Source: Hysterangium stoloniferum (taxonomy: Eukaryota; Basidiomycota; Agaricomycetes; Hysterangiales; Hysterangiaceae). From it: a stretch of DNA of 64,000 nucleotides. The stretch's first letter is position 1. Every line of letters starts with the position of its first letter. Made by a program: the position numbers and the translations under genes. A model generated the notes under the pieces. The model was not told the origin of the DNA. It searched no databases and saw nothing but the letters and a program-made list of their open reading frames with translations. This document shows positions 20,937-33,425 of the stretch, piece by piece. The stretch is taken from NCBI GenBank assembly GCA_015178975.1, contig WHVD01000003.1, positions 1-64,000 on the forward strand, written 5' to 3'.

Positions 20937-22793
20937 ATGTTGGTGCACTTCCAACTCAGGTCACAGTGTTCGTATCCTGCGATTGCGCGTTTACTGCCCA
21001 CACGTTTCCCTCCTCCTTACTCGAGTCGTCGTTTTCTAGCTATGTCTAATCCGACTCATGTTGCAACTGCCCCTGGTGCCGCTCTTGATACTTTGACGAG
21101 CGTCATTCCATTCTCTTCGCGTCTTCGCACCGGTCGCGCTTTAGCTGTAGACGTTTGGTCCATTTTCAAGTTTGTAAAATTTTCTTTGAGACGAACAACT
21201 AGCTCACCCACCCATTCAAAGTGCTCTGAATCTTCCACCAGATTGTATCAACCTTGGCCAAGGTTATATGAACTTTGCACCCCCAAATTGGGTTAAGAAA
21301 GGAGTTGAGAATGCTATAAATAATGTTGCAAGCAATCACTACTCCCATCCTAAGGGCACCCCCCGCTTGCGCAAAGCGATCAGCGCACATTACAGCCCCG
21401 GCTTCAACAGAACATTGGATCCGGACTCGGAGATACTCGTTAGCAGTGGTGCTAATGAAGGTAACCGCTAGCAGACCCGTTTTTTTTCAATTTAGACTGA
21501 TCTGACGGTCAATATCAGGTCAATATGCTACGTTCGTAGCATTCTTGGAGCAAGGCGATGAAGTCATCATGTTCGAACCTTTCTTCGACCAATATCTCCC
21601 CTCCGTCACGTTTAATGGTGGGGTTCCAGTCTATGTTCCCATGCATCCTCCTCCTCCCGATAGCGTATCACCCACGAGTAATGATTGGACATTGGATTTT
21701 GAAGAGCTCCGGTATGGATCCAAATTATTGTTGAATCATACATTTTTTTATTCCCGAGATGCAGTCGTGCCATCACACCCAAGACAAAGATGATCATCGT
21801 CAACACCCCACATAACCCAGTTGGAAAAGTCTTTACACGAGCCGAGCTTGAATCCATTTCAAAATTGGCACAAGAATTTAATCTTCTCGTCATGGCTGAC
21901 GAAGTGGTGCATATGCCATCTTCCTTGATTTGGAATGTTAACAGGTTAACGTTCTTTTTGTATAGTATGATTGTATGGTATTCGGTGAAAAAGAACACGT
22001 GCGAATTGCGACTTTGCCTGGCATGTGGGAGAGAACCATCACCGTTGGGTCAGCTGGCAGTGAGTACCCTGGTGGTGAGACCCGAACGTGCCCTAATCTT
22101 CAATCAGAATCGTTTGCTGCCACAGGGTGGCGAGTCGGTTGGCTCGTAGGCCCCCCTACGTTGCTCACGCCGACCTTGGCAGCTAATACCCGAATTGTAT
22201 TCTGTTCTAACACTCCCATGCAAGAAGCTGCCGCAACCGGGTTGGAACAAGCCAACGAAAGAGGGTTTTTCGAACAGCAGCTTAAAGAATATCAGGAACG
22301 GAGGGATGTTTTCTGCTCTTACTTGGATAAACTTGGATTGCAATACACTCTCCCAGAAGGCACCTATTTCGTTCTGCTTGTGAGTACTAATCCCGTGTCC
22401 CTCGATTTGTAACCTTATTATTCGTGAAGGATATTTCTAAGGTTGATATTCCTGACAATTATAACTTCCCGGCAAGCCTGAATGGACGAGGACGAGACTT
22501 CAGGTCAGACTGAGATAATTGACTAGTATAATCCACTCATGGTTTATTCTAGAGCTGCATGGTTCATTGCTGAGCAGATTGGCGTGTCATCGATTCCAAC
22601 GAGTGAGGTATGTCACGGACGAATACTTAGCTAACATGATCTGATAATAATTAAAAACTGAAAATAGTTCTACTGTGAAGAACATGGTAAAATTGGCGAA
22701 CGCTTTGCTCGCTTTGCCTTCTGTAAGGACTTGGATACTCTTCACAAGGCCGGCGAGAGGCTCCAAAAGCTGAAGCAATATCAAAAAAAATAA
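20937..22793 (+). CDS. BNA3: Kynurenine--oxoglutarate aminotransferase (BNA3/KAT type)
   Basis: PLP-dependent class I aminotransferase that can turn kynurenine into kynurenic acid, 475 residues. Exons 20937-21169, 21222-21460, 21519-21711, 21765-21906, 21966-22059, 22108-22379, 22430-22503, 22553-22607 and 22668-22793. Family blocks are LPPDCINLGQGYMNFAPPNW, SNHYSHPKGTPRLRKAI, VNTPHNPVGKVFT, MADEVYDCMVF, the PLP-lysine block GSAGKSFAATGWRVGW (Lys is split across an intron), and the end RFAFCKDLDTLHKAGERL. The first 35 residues before the second ATG (21042) are Arg-, Ser- and Pro-rich without acidic residues, like a mitochondrial presequence, so two products from two starts are possible. Its stop faces the helicase stop at 82 bp. 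Confidence 0.92.
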
Positions 22794-22875
22794 GCAATCA
22801 TAATGTTTCATCGGCATTTAACGTAGATCATGGCTAGACTGTATAAACATAATGGTCACCGTTTATTAGATTTGA

Positions 22876-25800
22876 CTAGTCCTGAGGCTCCCAGATAGCG
22901 TCTACCAATCTCGAAATATACTCTTCCATACCAGGAGCAGCATCATAGTAAACCGGGTTCGAACGTGCTCTGCGAGTGAAGAAAGTAAACGATATTGCAT
23001 CCATGCAATCTTGTTTACCAACGACTGATCCCTCTTTCCTCATATCTTGAAGCCATTCTGCAAGCGAGCTTGTAATCGTCAAGTCTGATTCTAAGGGTAA
23101 ACCCTCATTCAAAAAGCGTATGTAAGGGTCTCGCTGTTCGGCTTGGCAGAATAAATTAAACGTCCCAGGTCGTTCAGGCCTGACGGAACACGCTTGCATT
23201 CGAGCGACTTCCTGGATACTATACTCCCGAACTTGTCTATCAGAATTGGAGCTAAGTTTGAGGTATTGAATGCCCATGACAATGACCATGTTCGCTCGAA
23301 CAGGAACTGTCCAGCACGCATCTCGTGGAACAATGAGTACCCTGATGATGCCTTCGAGATACAATTGCAAAGTAAGGCCTAGGTCGGCACGATGTACACT
23401 TTCGTGGAAAATACCAATGCCATGTGAGATTAACTCGAATAAAGCGTGGTTATGCAGGCGAGACAGATATGGCTCTAAATCCTCCACAGAAGTGTCGCGT
23501 CCGAGAAAGCCCCGCGTGTTGATATCAACGGCACATTGCGTAATAAGGTCAGTTGCAACGCCGTGGCATTGCGCAAAGGAAGGAACAAACACTAAAACAG
23601 AGTCATCCGGTGATCCTTCGCGAATTGCTGTGTGAGCAGGTTTTGCCATAGCCTTGAAGAGAACAGCAGAGTGAGGAATGTTGAAAGAAACCACTTTGAC
23701 TGCTAACGATTGTTCTCTGTCGCTAGGTCGGAAGCTGAACGTGCCTTGAGGTGGAACATGCAGCCAGTGGGCCAAATCTGTGGGGTCATTTAGGCAGTTG
23801 GCTAGTCCAATGTAACGCACGGGTGACATTTGGGTATGATGCATCAACAGCGATACAGAAAGTTCATATTCTGCGTGGAGTAACTCTAAGTCTTCACAGA
23901 GCACAATTCGCAGGTCGGCCAACCAATCGGAAACAGCTTTACTATGTTTCTGCAAGGCCGCCAATAAACAATGTGAGGTGGTAATTCGTATACCCTTACC
24001 ACGTTTTGCTAGCAAAATATTGGAGGCTAAGACGGTTTCTATGGGTATGCGTGAAAACCCTTGGGAGAGTTTATAGAGGGAGGCTGTCTCCATCGCTAAG
24101 CTACGATTCGGAACAATGATGAGGGCAGAAGCCTCGGGGCCACTCTTAAGGAGATGTTGCCTGAATACCGAGTCAGTAGAGAAAATGACAACAGTGGGAT
24201 TCTGGTACTTGCCATAAAGCCAACATAATCAAAGTCGACTTTCCGGCACCGGAAGGCGCACAAAGAAGGAAATTTTGACTTGTGTGTATTGAAGCCCAAA
24301 AACATTGGGTTTGTATACCATTGAAGTATTGGAAGGGCAGTTTAAAGGGTGCCGCCACTTTGTTTCTTGAAACAGGCAAGAACGGTAAATCGAGGAGGGG
24401 GGTATGACAATCCGTGAAGGCAGGCATTATCAAGTTTTCGAGAGAGATATTGACTTCGTCCTCTGCACCCATCCACCTGTCAGACATAAAGCGTACACAA
24501 ACTGAAGCGGGTGGCTTTGATCCCCGAATAGCAATGACAAAGTCTACATCCATATCTACGGTACTTTGTCGTAGAAGAATGTGAGACCATTGTATGATCT
24601 CGATGCCTTCGTGGTCTTCAACCCATATCCAGAATGGCTCAGCAGTTCCATGCAAACGTGTACTCCACTCAAAGTTTTTCACAATATGTATGGATACTTT
24701 CAGCAAATCTGCACTTAGCGGTCGCAGTCGATGCGTCAGCACACCAGTAGGGAATTGTTTGGCCGCCTTCAGGAGAGCGGCGCCATGCCGCTCATTCATG
24801 TGGATCAGCTCGCCGAGGTTGACTGCAGTCATCGATGCCAGCTCAGCTACAGTGTAATCATCCCCCCAACTCTGGAGATTATGTAGAACATCCTGGGAGA
24901 GGTCAAATTGAGCGAGAGGGTGCTCAAATGGCCACATGCGCTTCTCAACTGCCTTACTCATTGCCATGAGCACAGAACAGACGGTAGCCCACTTCCGACT
25001 AATAGCAATTTCCAGCAAGGCCCGAATGATACGACCACCGTTTTGAGCGACATACGCCATGTCGGAAACCAGGGCAAAATCTTCAACATATGCTCGCGAA
25101 ATATAGCTCTGGAGAAGGATGTTGACTTTGCCTTGGCTTGTATCAGTGCCACCCTATGGCGTGTTTTCATAAGGCAAGAACCGAGAGCATACATTGGATG
25201 ACAAACCTTGACTTCACATGGGATAATTTCATCCATCAAGTGCTTTAGTTCCTTTACTTCGTTCTCCCGTAGTTGTACCTGATCAAACTAATAACGTGAC
25301 GTTGTTCATTATTTTCATTTCTTCCTATATTCAGCAAAGCAGCTCACCTCAGTGCTCATGCTTAATAATCCAAGAATGTCCGCTTCGCTCATAATCGGTC
25401 TGAACTCTTTGTTGAATATTTCGATACTTGCCATCCTGATGTAGTATTTGGCTGCTATTCGACCCAGATCTGTGACCTCAAGAAATTCCGTTGCTTCGGC
25501 ATAGTTGACCATACCTGCCGCAGCTAATTTTTGGGCGGCAGCCTTAACCAGTTGGTGTCTTTTGTTCCCTAATTGCGGGTCATCGACAGGTTCATCGTGA
25601 GATAGTCCTGACAAACAAAACGATGAAGGGTGGTAATGAAACAGAGGCAGGTTATATACCATATACCATAGGATTTCGCCGCATACGAACGAAAAGATAT
25701 GTATAACCAATCCATTGAATAGCTTCCTTCAAGGTAGTCACGGTGCCGAGAGAAACCTCTGCATTCAACGAATCCACCATTCCCGCAATGAATCTGTGCA

Positions 25801-28800
25801 AATATATGAGCGTTCCCCCTAATGATCTGTTTCATCTACCCACTTGGATTCGATAGGGTGCTGTAAAAACAGACAAGGTCATAAAAGATAGGGATCCAGG
25901 AAGTATCACCTCTCACCTGTGCCGTTATCGCGTCAAGATAGTGTGTCAATTTGTCCTCGGGTGTACAAATGTACCCTTCACCGCTAGTCTCCATTCCAGG
26001 GCGCCCTGCTCGTCCAAAGATTTGCAAGACGTCCAAGACCGAAAGGTCTACGAAAGCGCCTTTGGAGCTATCATAGACCTGTGTTCCCTTTATTATTACT
26101 GTAAAGAACGCACAAGCTGTAAGAAATTTGGTAGGATGACGATGGAACAATGCTTGCCTGCATGTGCGGGCAAGTTCACACCCCAGGCTAAAGTAGCAGT
26201 ACAACATAGTACCTAGACGAACTGGATGGTGAGTAGCGCATTAGATATGCTACCTGTCCCTCCAACCTTTATTGCGCGAGCTTCAAACATCTTCTCCATC
26301 ATGTTTCGGTCAGACCTTAGCATACCAGCGTGGTGAATGCCGAATCCGTCATTGAAAAGCTCTTTCATCTCTTTATTACGCGACGTTCCAATGTCTCTAC
26401 GGAACAAGAAGATAGTAGGGTGTTCTTGTGTGCTGAAGTCGTCCAAGGTGCCCTCTTGAAGCGCCATCTCCCGCAGTATCTTGGCCGATTTAACCGTCTC
26501 TTTACGGGCGTGAACAAACACCATAACCTGATGCCCTTGTTGAACGAGCTCGATTACTTTTTCGTAAGTGACCCGATCCAAATTTCGACGAGACTGATCT
26601 GAGTTCGGTTTCCCCCTTACTCCGATGAAATGCTGCTCCAAGGGAATCGGTCGGAAAGATGAATCAAAATAGAAAAGCCCGTGATATCGTGATACCCTGC
26701 GGGAGTCTTATGGGTATGCCCTAAACGGCATGGGTAAAGTACATACCTGAGAAAGTCTGCGACATCGATATAGTTCGGCAAAGTTGCACTCAATCCAACA
26801 ACTCGAATCAACGATTGGGTAGATTCAACCTAACGATTGTAGGAATGAGGAATGATTATTGTCATCATTTTCTGTACATACCTGTCGCAATGTGCGTGCC
26901 ACAATCGTCTCGATAACTGCACCTCTTTCTTCGTTTAGCAGATGAACTTCATCGATAATAAGGAGTTTGACTTTCTGCTCAATGTTTAATACCTGAGTGT
27001 ACAAGAGAAGGATCGCTAATCCCACCGAAGCCAGCTCGCCTTCACCAGTAGGCTTTCTTGTCACCACGTCCCATTTCTCTGGCGTTGTAACAATTATTTG
27101 CGTTTCTGCAATTTCTGCTTTTGTCAGCTGCATATCGCCTGTTGAAGGTAATCAGTCCTGTGTCAAGCAAAGCAATTTGGTTCATACCAGTGAGTTCTCT
27201 CACACGGATAGACAACCATGCCAACCGTTTTCCTAGCTTGCGGACTATCTCCGCAGCCAGCGCCTTCATTGGAGCTCTATAATCCAAAACTTAAAGAGAA
27301 AGCCAACCATATCTAAACATGCCACAAACACATATATAATCTTAAAGTCGTCGCGTTTGATAGCAGAAGCTAGCTGGCCCGGATTTGATTTTACAGTGGG
27401 CGATGAGAGATTCTGGTCAATGACTCGGAGTACGGTTAACATGGCAACGTCTGTTTTACCCTGGAAAAGATCTAAGTCAACCTCTTTGCCAAAGGGCCGG
27501 ATGGGAAATGCCCTACCGCTCCAGTGGGTGCTAGCAGATAATGCATTTCATAAGAGAAAGAGCCAGATAGCAGTCAGCTACCTACCGCATATTAAAAGGT
27601 TCTCATTTGTCCCATAGGCAGTATGATAAACTATAGACTGAATTCGGTTAAGAGAGGTATAGCCCTAGAGTGTGTGTAAGTACATGATTCAGGCAATGGG
27701 AGATACTCACTGGGAACGATCCCCGTGCTAAACCATCAAGTTCAGTGACGGGAATGAGGCGCTCGCTTGTTTGTGGTGGTACCGGCCTGGCAGGAGGGAT
27801 GGTAACTTCTTCCCAATTCTGTGAGGAGCCTCGTCAGATACAGGCTATCACAACAAAATTGGTACGCACATCACTGTCAACTCTAGTTGTTCCGACTGGT
27901 AGCATATATTTTGACCCAAAGTTGGAGAGTACATTGCCCTGCACTATAGATGACGACGTATAAACATGAGGCAAAACTTCAGGCGCTTGGTGCTATTGAA
28001 CTGTTCAGAAATGGACGGAAAAAGATCTTGAGGAGATTTAATTACAGCTGTTCCAGTGAACAAGGGTCTCGATGCATTGGCCTGGAAAGCATCTTCCATA
28101 CGCCGCTTGGCCTCTTCCAACGTGAAATCTAGAGCCTTGTTGCCTATACCTGAAGCTGAGTTGAGTAGCATGGGGCACAATTTACGAAATGGAATCCACC
28201 TTGATTGTGACGGTGCTTTCCCTTCTTCAGTGGGGTAGCTCTTCCAGATTGGTCGTGTGGGCTCCCCTTTCCCGACCTAGGTGTTGCATTGCCTGATTTT
28301 TTAGCCATGGCAGCAGAGTCGTCGACAATAGCCAGCTTTGGACGTGGAATGGTGTTAATGTCTTGCAGTTCACTGCTCACTATTCCGAAAATTACCTTGT
28401 AGGATAACGGCATTCTGTTGGCAATGATCTCCATTACGAGCTCTATGGCATCGAGCCCAAATATATCAGCCAGTTCTTCGGATATATCCTCATCTTTTTT
28501 TGGCGATGAAAGCAGGCTTGAGAGAGTAGGGATTAACGTGGAGAGATGAGGGTCCCTACAAAGTGGAAACCGTCAGTTTAGAAATTAAAGAATGGATAGC
28601 TCCATACGATATCAATCTAGAATATATATAATCTACAGAGTTGACTGTAGGTAGAACGCCGCTCGCTGAAGAAGTGTCACCAGTCACCCAAGGGAGGTCA
28701 AGGACACACGACCACGGGGGTTCTTCGAGCTCCAAGGGGGAGAAACTGTCTGATGGAGATGGCAAGTCTTAAAATATGGTTAATGGCTATTATGCGACTG

Positions 28801-28969
28801 ATCTATGGTATATTCACCATGAGAAACCCTGGTGGCAATGGTCGTTTAATGTTGAGACGCATGAGTGTTTTGAGCTGGCGCACCTAAGCCAACCCTGGAT
28901 GTCGACAGAGATTGCCTCATAATCTCCGCCATGTATAAGATCTTGCAGATGATGCTCGAAACTCTGCAT
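22876..28969 (-). CDS. SLH1: SLH1/ASCC3-like Ski2-type helicase with degenerate second cassette
   Basis: Large RNA helicase of the ribosome-quality-control trigger family. The N-terminal region contains [20 protein letters not shown]. The first cassette is intact: APTGAGKTD (near 27530), [22 protein letters not shown] (DEVH box), [10 protein letters not shown], a long helicase C part, and [10 protein letters not shown] (near 26010). A Sec63 unit follows, with [20 protein letters not shown] and [20 protein letters not shown], which is typical of SLH1/ASCC3. The second cassette keeps APSGAGKST but has CEDLELLH for the DExH box, GLANCLND for SAT, and [10 protein letters not shown] for motif VI. 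The protein ends [14 protein letters not shown] at 22876, just after this cassette. The second Sec63 unit is absent, and BNA3 leaves no room for it. Many introns. The start is uncertain: ATG 28969 ([12 protein letters not shown]) is used, and ATG 29067 overlaps the EMC3 start. Confidence 0.88.
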
Positions 28970-29065
28970 ATTATTGAAGCGAAAGGACTGTCGTCGCTAA
29001 AATACCCTATCGAATGAATTCGGCAATGCCCGGTGGACACAGTGTAATTCAGATTTGCAGCAGTC
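28970..29065. promoter_or_regulatory. Very short divergent helicase/EMC3 promoter
   Basis: Only 96 bp separate the helicase start used here from the EMC3 start. If the helicase started at ATG 29067 the two start codons would overlap in a shared CATG. The region has no TATA box. Confidence 0.5.
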
Positions 29066-30153
29066 ATGTCGAGCTCAGGGTGAGCTAGTCAGTATTGCTT
29101 TAATAATTTCGTTGGTCCTTATTATGACTGTTATTTAGGGCCTCTTTATACCTAGATCCTCAAATTCGTGATTGGGTGCTATTCCCAATCACGCTGGTTA
29201 TGGTGCAGTCCATCTCTGCTGAACTAGTGGACTTGTCCTTACAAGGACGTGTTAGATCCTTGTTGGCATCTTGCGTCATTACGTCACAATTCTTTTAAAT
29301 TCACCACCTAAAAGGCAGTCTCGTGCGGCCATTCGCGAACAGTGCGTAATACGTCTCTGCGTATTCTGCACATGCTTGGCTCACTGCTACCCCCAGACGC
29401 GCACTCCTACGCTCGCAGATACTTCGAGCAACCTCCTCTAATTCGCCACTACCGCCTACATTCTATAAAGCCATTTCAGCATCTCTTTGGCATGCTTTTC
29501 ACTCGGGTAAGTATCTCAAAGATGGCCCACCGAAAGAAGGCGATGCCCCACCCACACCTGCGAGCATTCTGACAAATCCTGACCAAATGGATGGCATGAT
29601 GGATGGCATGAAGAAACAGGTGGTCATGATGGTCCCGCAGATGGTTATAATGGGGTGGATCAACTTTTTCTTCCAGGGCTTTGTAGCCAGTTCGTACTTC
29701 ATTCGACTCGTGTGTGGTTCCCGCTCAGTAGCACCCTTCTTAGTCCGACTTCCTTTCCCCTTGACCCTCGGATTCAAATCCATGCTGCAGCGAGGGATTG
29801 AAACCCAAGACATGGATGTTCGGTGGGTCTCGTCCCTGTCGTGGTACTTTCTCAATTTCTTTGGGCTCAATGGAGTGTACCGCTTAATACTTGGGAATGA
29901 CAATTGTGCGTTTGAGATATCTACCACATCTCTGTCTTTCTGATTGAGTTATGTAGCTGCGGATTCATCCAAGGACATGGCGAATTCTTCCCCGTTTGCC
30001 GCCGCAGGGCAACAACCCATGCAAGCACAGGATTACAACAAACTGTTCAAAGCTGAGAAGGACAACCTCGAGCTTGCAGATGGGCTATACTCATGGGCAT
30101 GTAAAGATGTGGAACTGCGCGTATTGCGAAGATATGGAAAACTACGAGCTTGA
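29066..30153 (+). CDS. EMC3: ER membrane protein complex subunit 3
   Basis: Oxa1-superfamily membrane insertase subunit of the EMC in the ER, 271 residues. Exons 29066-29079 (14 nt), 29139-29202, 29256-29341, 29397-29689, 29744-29905 and 29957-30153. The sequence reads SLYLDPQIRDWVLFPITLVM, then ILVGILRHYVTILLNSPPK, REQRALLRSQILR, a cytosolic coil with GDAPPTPASILTNPDQM, then VPQMVIMGWINFFFQGFV, LPFPLTLGFKSMLQRGI and DVRWVSSLSWYFLNFFGL. All are family blocks in order. The C-terminal part after about residue 215 is hydrophilic and less conserved. The third-exon acceptor (GTGTTAG) was chosen because only it gives GILRHYV. Confidence 0.93.
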
Positions 30154-30471
30154 TGCATGCCTTGCACAATTTGGATATTTATCATGCAAGAGCGGTGGGA
30201 GGGTTATCTTATATAGTTCTTCTCAATTAGTCCGTCAGGGTCCGCGGTGGTGTGGATGTAAACATTAGGATTGTGATTACGAGCGCAACAAGCTGTCTCG
30301 TTTAACACCGCCAGCCTTCGATAAACATGCTACAATTACATGTGGGTATACATGTGACAATTGTAAGGTTAGATTTCGAGTGAAATATACCTCCGGCGCG
30401 AAACACTAGTTAGTTGCATTCTCTTGGGCACCATAGTCCATTCCAAGATGATTAACACAGGAAGGGAAATA
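30154..30471. other. Convergent 3' region between EMC3 and NCS1
   Basis: 318 bp between the two stop codons. I see no gene; both 3' untranslated regions must lie here. Confidence 0.6.
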
Positions 30472-31324
30472 TTAAACGAGTCCATCGTACAGTGACAATG
30501 CCTAAAAACGCATGTTTAGTTGATAGCAAGGAAACTCTGTCCTGCCGAGAAGGGTATGACGTACTTGTACAATTGTTGGATCCTGTTTGCTGCCTTCAAC
30601 AAACTCATCAAATGTTAATCTGGCATCCTTATCCCGATCCATGTTCCGGAAAATCTTGTCCACTCGCTGAAAAAGTCACGACAAATCAGGGATTGTAGTG
30701 AAAAGGACACGGACGTGACGCGTACCTTTTCTGGCGTGTCCTCGTCGCTTGGGAGTTTTACCATTTGACCAGTCATACGATATATGGACTGCACGATCTG
30801 TAGCATTTCATCATATGTAATATATCCATCGCCGTCAATGTCATATAGCTGGAAGGCCCCTGAGGCGTGAATGATTAACTGATGGATTGATGATAGCCAT
30901 CACACAAACGCACACTTGAGTTTCTCATCAAGTCGACCTCTGCTGGTTACGCTCAAGGCACAGATGAACTCTTTAAAATCGATGGTGCCATTCTTGTTCT
31001 CGTCAAAGACATTAAAGACGTAGTCTGCAAACTGTGCGGGATCGCCAAAAGGAAAGAATTGTCCATATATTCGACTGAACTCGGTCTTGTCAAGCTGACC
31101 TGACGGACAATCCTTGAGAAAGCCCTTATACCTACGATATAAAGATAAGTAGGGAAACCGGGGAAGGGGTGGAAGAAGTACCATTGCTGGAGTTCTTTCT
31201 TGTCAACTTGTTGAATGGGATCAGGGACTGGAGGGTAGGATGAGGATGGCAGAGACTCACAATAAGTATTCTTCTGAAGGTCAGCCAGTTGCTCTGGAGA
31301 CAGCTTGCTCTGTGATTTGCCCAT
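30472..31324 (-). CDS. NCS1: Neuronal calcium sensor 1 (frequenin)
   Basis: EF-hand calcium sensor of 190 residues, exactly the family length. Exons 31324-31261, 31206-31182, 31131-30914, 30859-30726, 30666-30565 and 30501-30472. The N-terminus MGKSQSKLS is an N-myristoylation signal. Functional calcium loops are seen at [24 protein letters not shown] and [12 protein letters not shown]; the first hand (around [20 protein letters not shown]) has the Cys-Pro change that disables it throughout the family. The last exon is 30 nt. In yeasts it activates the phosphatidylinositol 4-kinase Pik1 and affects calcium tolerance; that is family knowledge. Confidence 0.96.
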
Positions 31325-32035
31325 AGTGAGAAAGAGTACGCAGAAGGGAGTGCGCGCACAATCGATCTAGTGACCGGCGCTAATGAAGAGTGGCTAAGCT
31401 GGCTTGGTAGCGGTGCCAAGAAGGCTGTGCAGTTGTAATGCACTGCGGTTCATATCCCCGAAGAAAGACGTGTGAAGGATGGCGTGTGGACAAGTAGGGA
31501 ACCTCGTGGATCAGAGAGACAGGGGAGGATTGGAAGTACTGGGAAAGTCGAGCTGGATTTGGAGCTGGAATCGGGTGAAATCAAGGTGAAATAGACAGGA
31601 ATGCAGTGAGTGATGATTAATGATTAATGACCCTGTTACCCCTTTTGACCACGCACAAATGGCTGTCGGCTCCACTGGTCGATATATCACAGATAGGAGA
31701 ACGAGCTCGAAAATTGTAATAGCTAGTAGTGCAGCTGCTTTATAGGCCATGCTTGCAGGCCATGCTCATTGTGCTGCTCATTGTGCTGCTCATTGTGATA
31801 ATCTCAATATAATATCATGTTTAACACGGCCTTCCTGGTGACTGGTAAACCGGCAATCCACAGTGATTCTTAGGGTTAATTAGCAGGTCCTTATAATAGC
31901 CATTCAAGTCACCCGTTATATCGTTTATCAGTGCTTCTTGAAGCGTCTGTGAGAGCCCCAGCCGATCCTGTAAATATCAAGTACCTGTTCACTACCTTCG
32001 ACTCTCCCTTCCTCTTCTCACTCATCCTAGACACC
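31325..32035. other. Divergent intergenic region with a short tandem repeat
   Basis: 711 bp without a supported gene, promoters of NCS1 and of the Cys-rich gene. At 31763-31797 there are three copies of the 12-mer TGCTCATTGTGC, the last lacking its final base. At 31608-31631 ATGATTAATGATTAATGA is another small repeat. Confidence 0.55.
31763..31797 (+). repeat. 12-bp tandem repeat, three copies
   Basis: TGCTCATTGTGC repeated head to tail, third copy one base short. It lies in the NCS1 upstream region. Confidence 0.85.
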
Positions 32036-33425
32036 ATGTGCTACATCGACCGTTCTATCGAGCAAGCTACCGCCACATGTGCAATGTGCAAGGTCTTCCC
32101 TCCTCGCAACGACTTTTCGTGAGCCTCATGTCCTCTTCCGCCACTCCTGCTAACCCCTCGTGCCTCCAAAGATGTCCTCATAAAGACAACATGGGCGTCT
32201 GCAAGAACAGAGTCAATCATCCCAGACACGACGTCGTCCATTTCCGCAACGCAGAGCTCACAGCGTTCAATGGCTGTGGCTATTGCAAGGTCCGTATCAA
32301 ACCTTCTATCCAGCGTTTCTTGTACAATTATTCTTTCCTTCAGTGGGCCAAACGCAATCCCAAGATCCTCAACGGAGACTCTGCTTGGAGGAACCCAGGT
32401 TGGCCAGGCTGCTGTCGCCCTCCCAAGTCCAGTGAACATGAATATATTAATCCAGCCGACTGGTACGCTATTAGCAAAATTCATGGCGTCTCCCTTTCTG
32501 CGCACGCTGGCCCTGGAACCTCACCTCCATCTCCTCATACGCCCCCAACAAATCCCCATCCAATTCGCCCCCTTCCCGAAATAAACCAATAGCACCTCGA
32601 ACTCCCGAACGCCGCAATTCTGGCTCACGTGATCACACTTCTACCCGTGATAACTTTAGCACTAGTAGTGGGTTATCCCCACGAGCCGATTCTGAAGGTC
32701 GACAGCGATCCAGCAGTGATACTCCTCGTAAGCCAGACACGTTCGCTCCTGTCCGTGCCCCCGTCGTCACTCGTGAATCTGCACCCGTTCCTCAACGCAC
32801 CTCTCCCCGGGCTCCCAATCCGGGACCATCCCGCGAGGCAGACCGCCCGAAAACCTCTCACGAAGAGAAGGATCGCGAGAAAGAGCGTAGAGTATCTACC
32901 AAGATATACAACGCCGATAGTGCATTCTCCACCATTCGCGGCCCCCAGCCAAATGTCGTTTCTCCGCCCCCACCACGACCTACCAATCCCGCTGTTCCCA
33001 AGTCCGGCGTTAGTTCTTCAGGCTCAAGCTCTTCCGGTTCCCGCAGTTCCGTTACTCAATCTGGCACCGTCACCTCTGAAGGCTTTACCGATTATCTCTC
33101 CGACGAGTCAGAAGTCGAGATGCAACGGGAAGCCGAACGACGTGCAGTCGAGGCTGAGATCGCTGCTAAACTGGAGCGCACAAAATTGGAGCTAGGCAAG
33201 GAGGAACAGGAGTTCCGCGCTGCCAGAACCCAGCTTGCAAGTGTGGGGCTGCAGCCTCCGCCTGCGTGGTCTTCTGGAAAACCTGTTCACAACAGTAAAT
33301 CAATCGACAATGCCGTTATCCACGCAGCATACACGTCCACGCGCTCTTCTAGATCCCCGGCAAGTCTCTACAACGCGACGCCGTCAGCACCACTGGTTCA
33401 GGTATATTCCGCTGCCCGTCAATAA
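32036..33425 (+). CDS. Cys-rich hypothetical protein with disordered and coiled C-terminus
   Basis: Exons 32036-32118 and 32172-32289, then one starting at 32344, join well by GTGAGC..CAAAG and GTCCGT..CTTCAG. They code a Cys/His-rich N-terminal region: ATCAMCKVF, CPHKDNMGVCKNRVNHPRH, NGCGYCKWAKRN and NPGWPGCCRPP. The cysteine pairs suggest metal binding. From about 32590 a second frame codes a Ser/Pro/Arg-rich low-complexity region and a charged helix (REAERRAVEAEIAAKLERTK), ending LVQVYSAARQ at 33425. The change of frame between about 32400 and 32600 could not be explained by any good intron, so there may be an unusual intron, a frameshift, or two genes. I do not recognise the family. Confidence 0.6.

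Noticed and set aside
28846..29067. 73-codon frame starting at ATG 29067 as the helicase N-terminus
   Set aside because: Its ATG overlaps the EMC3 start codon, and its frame differs from the one coding [18 protein letters not shown], which continues into the conserved helicase exons.
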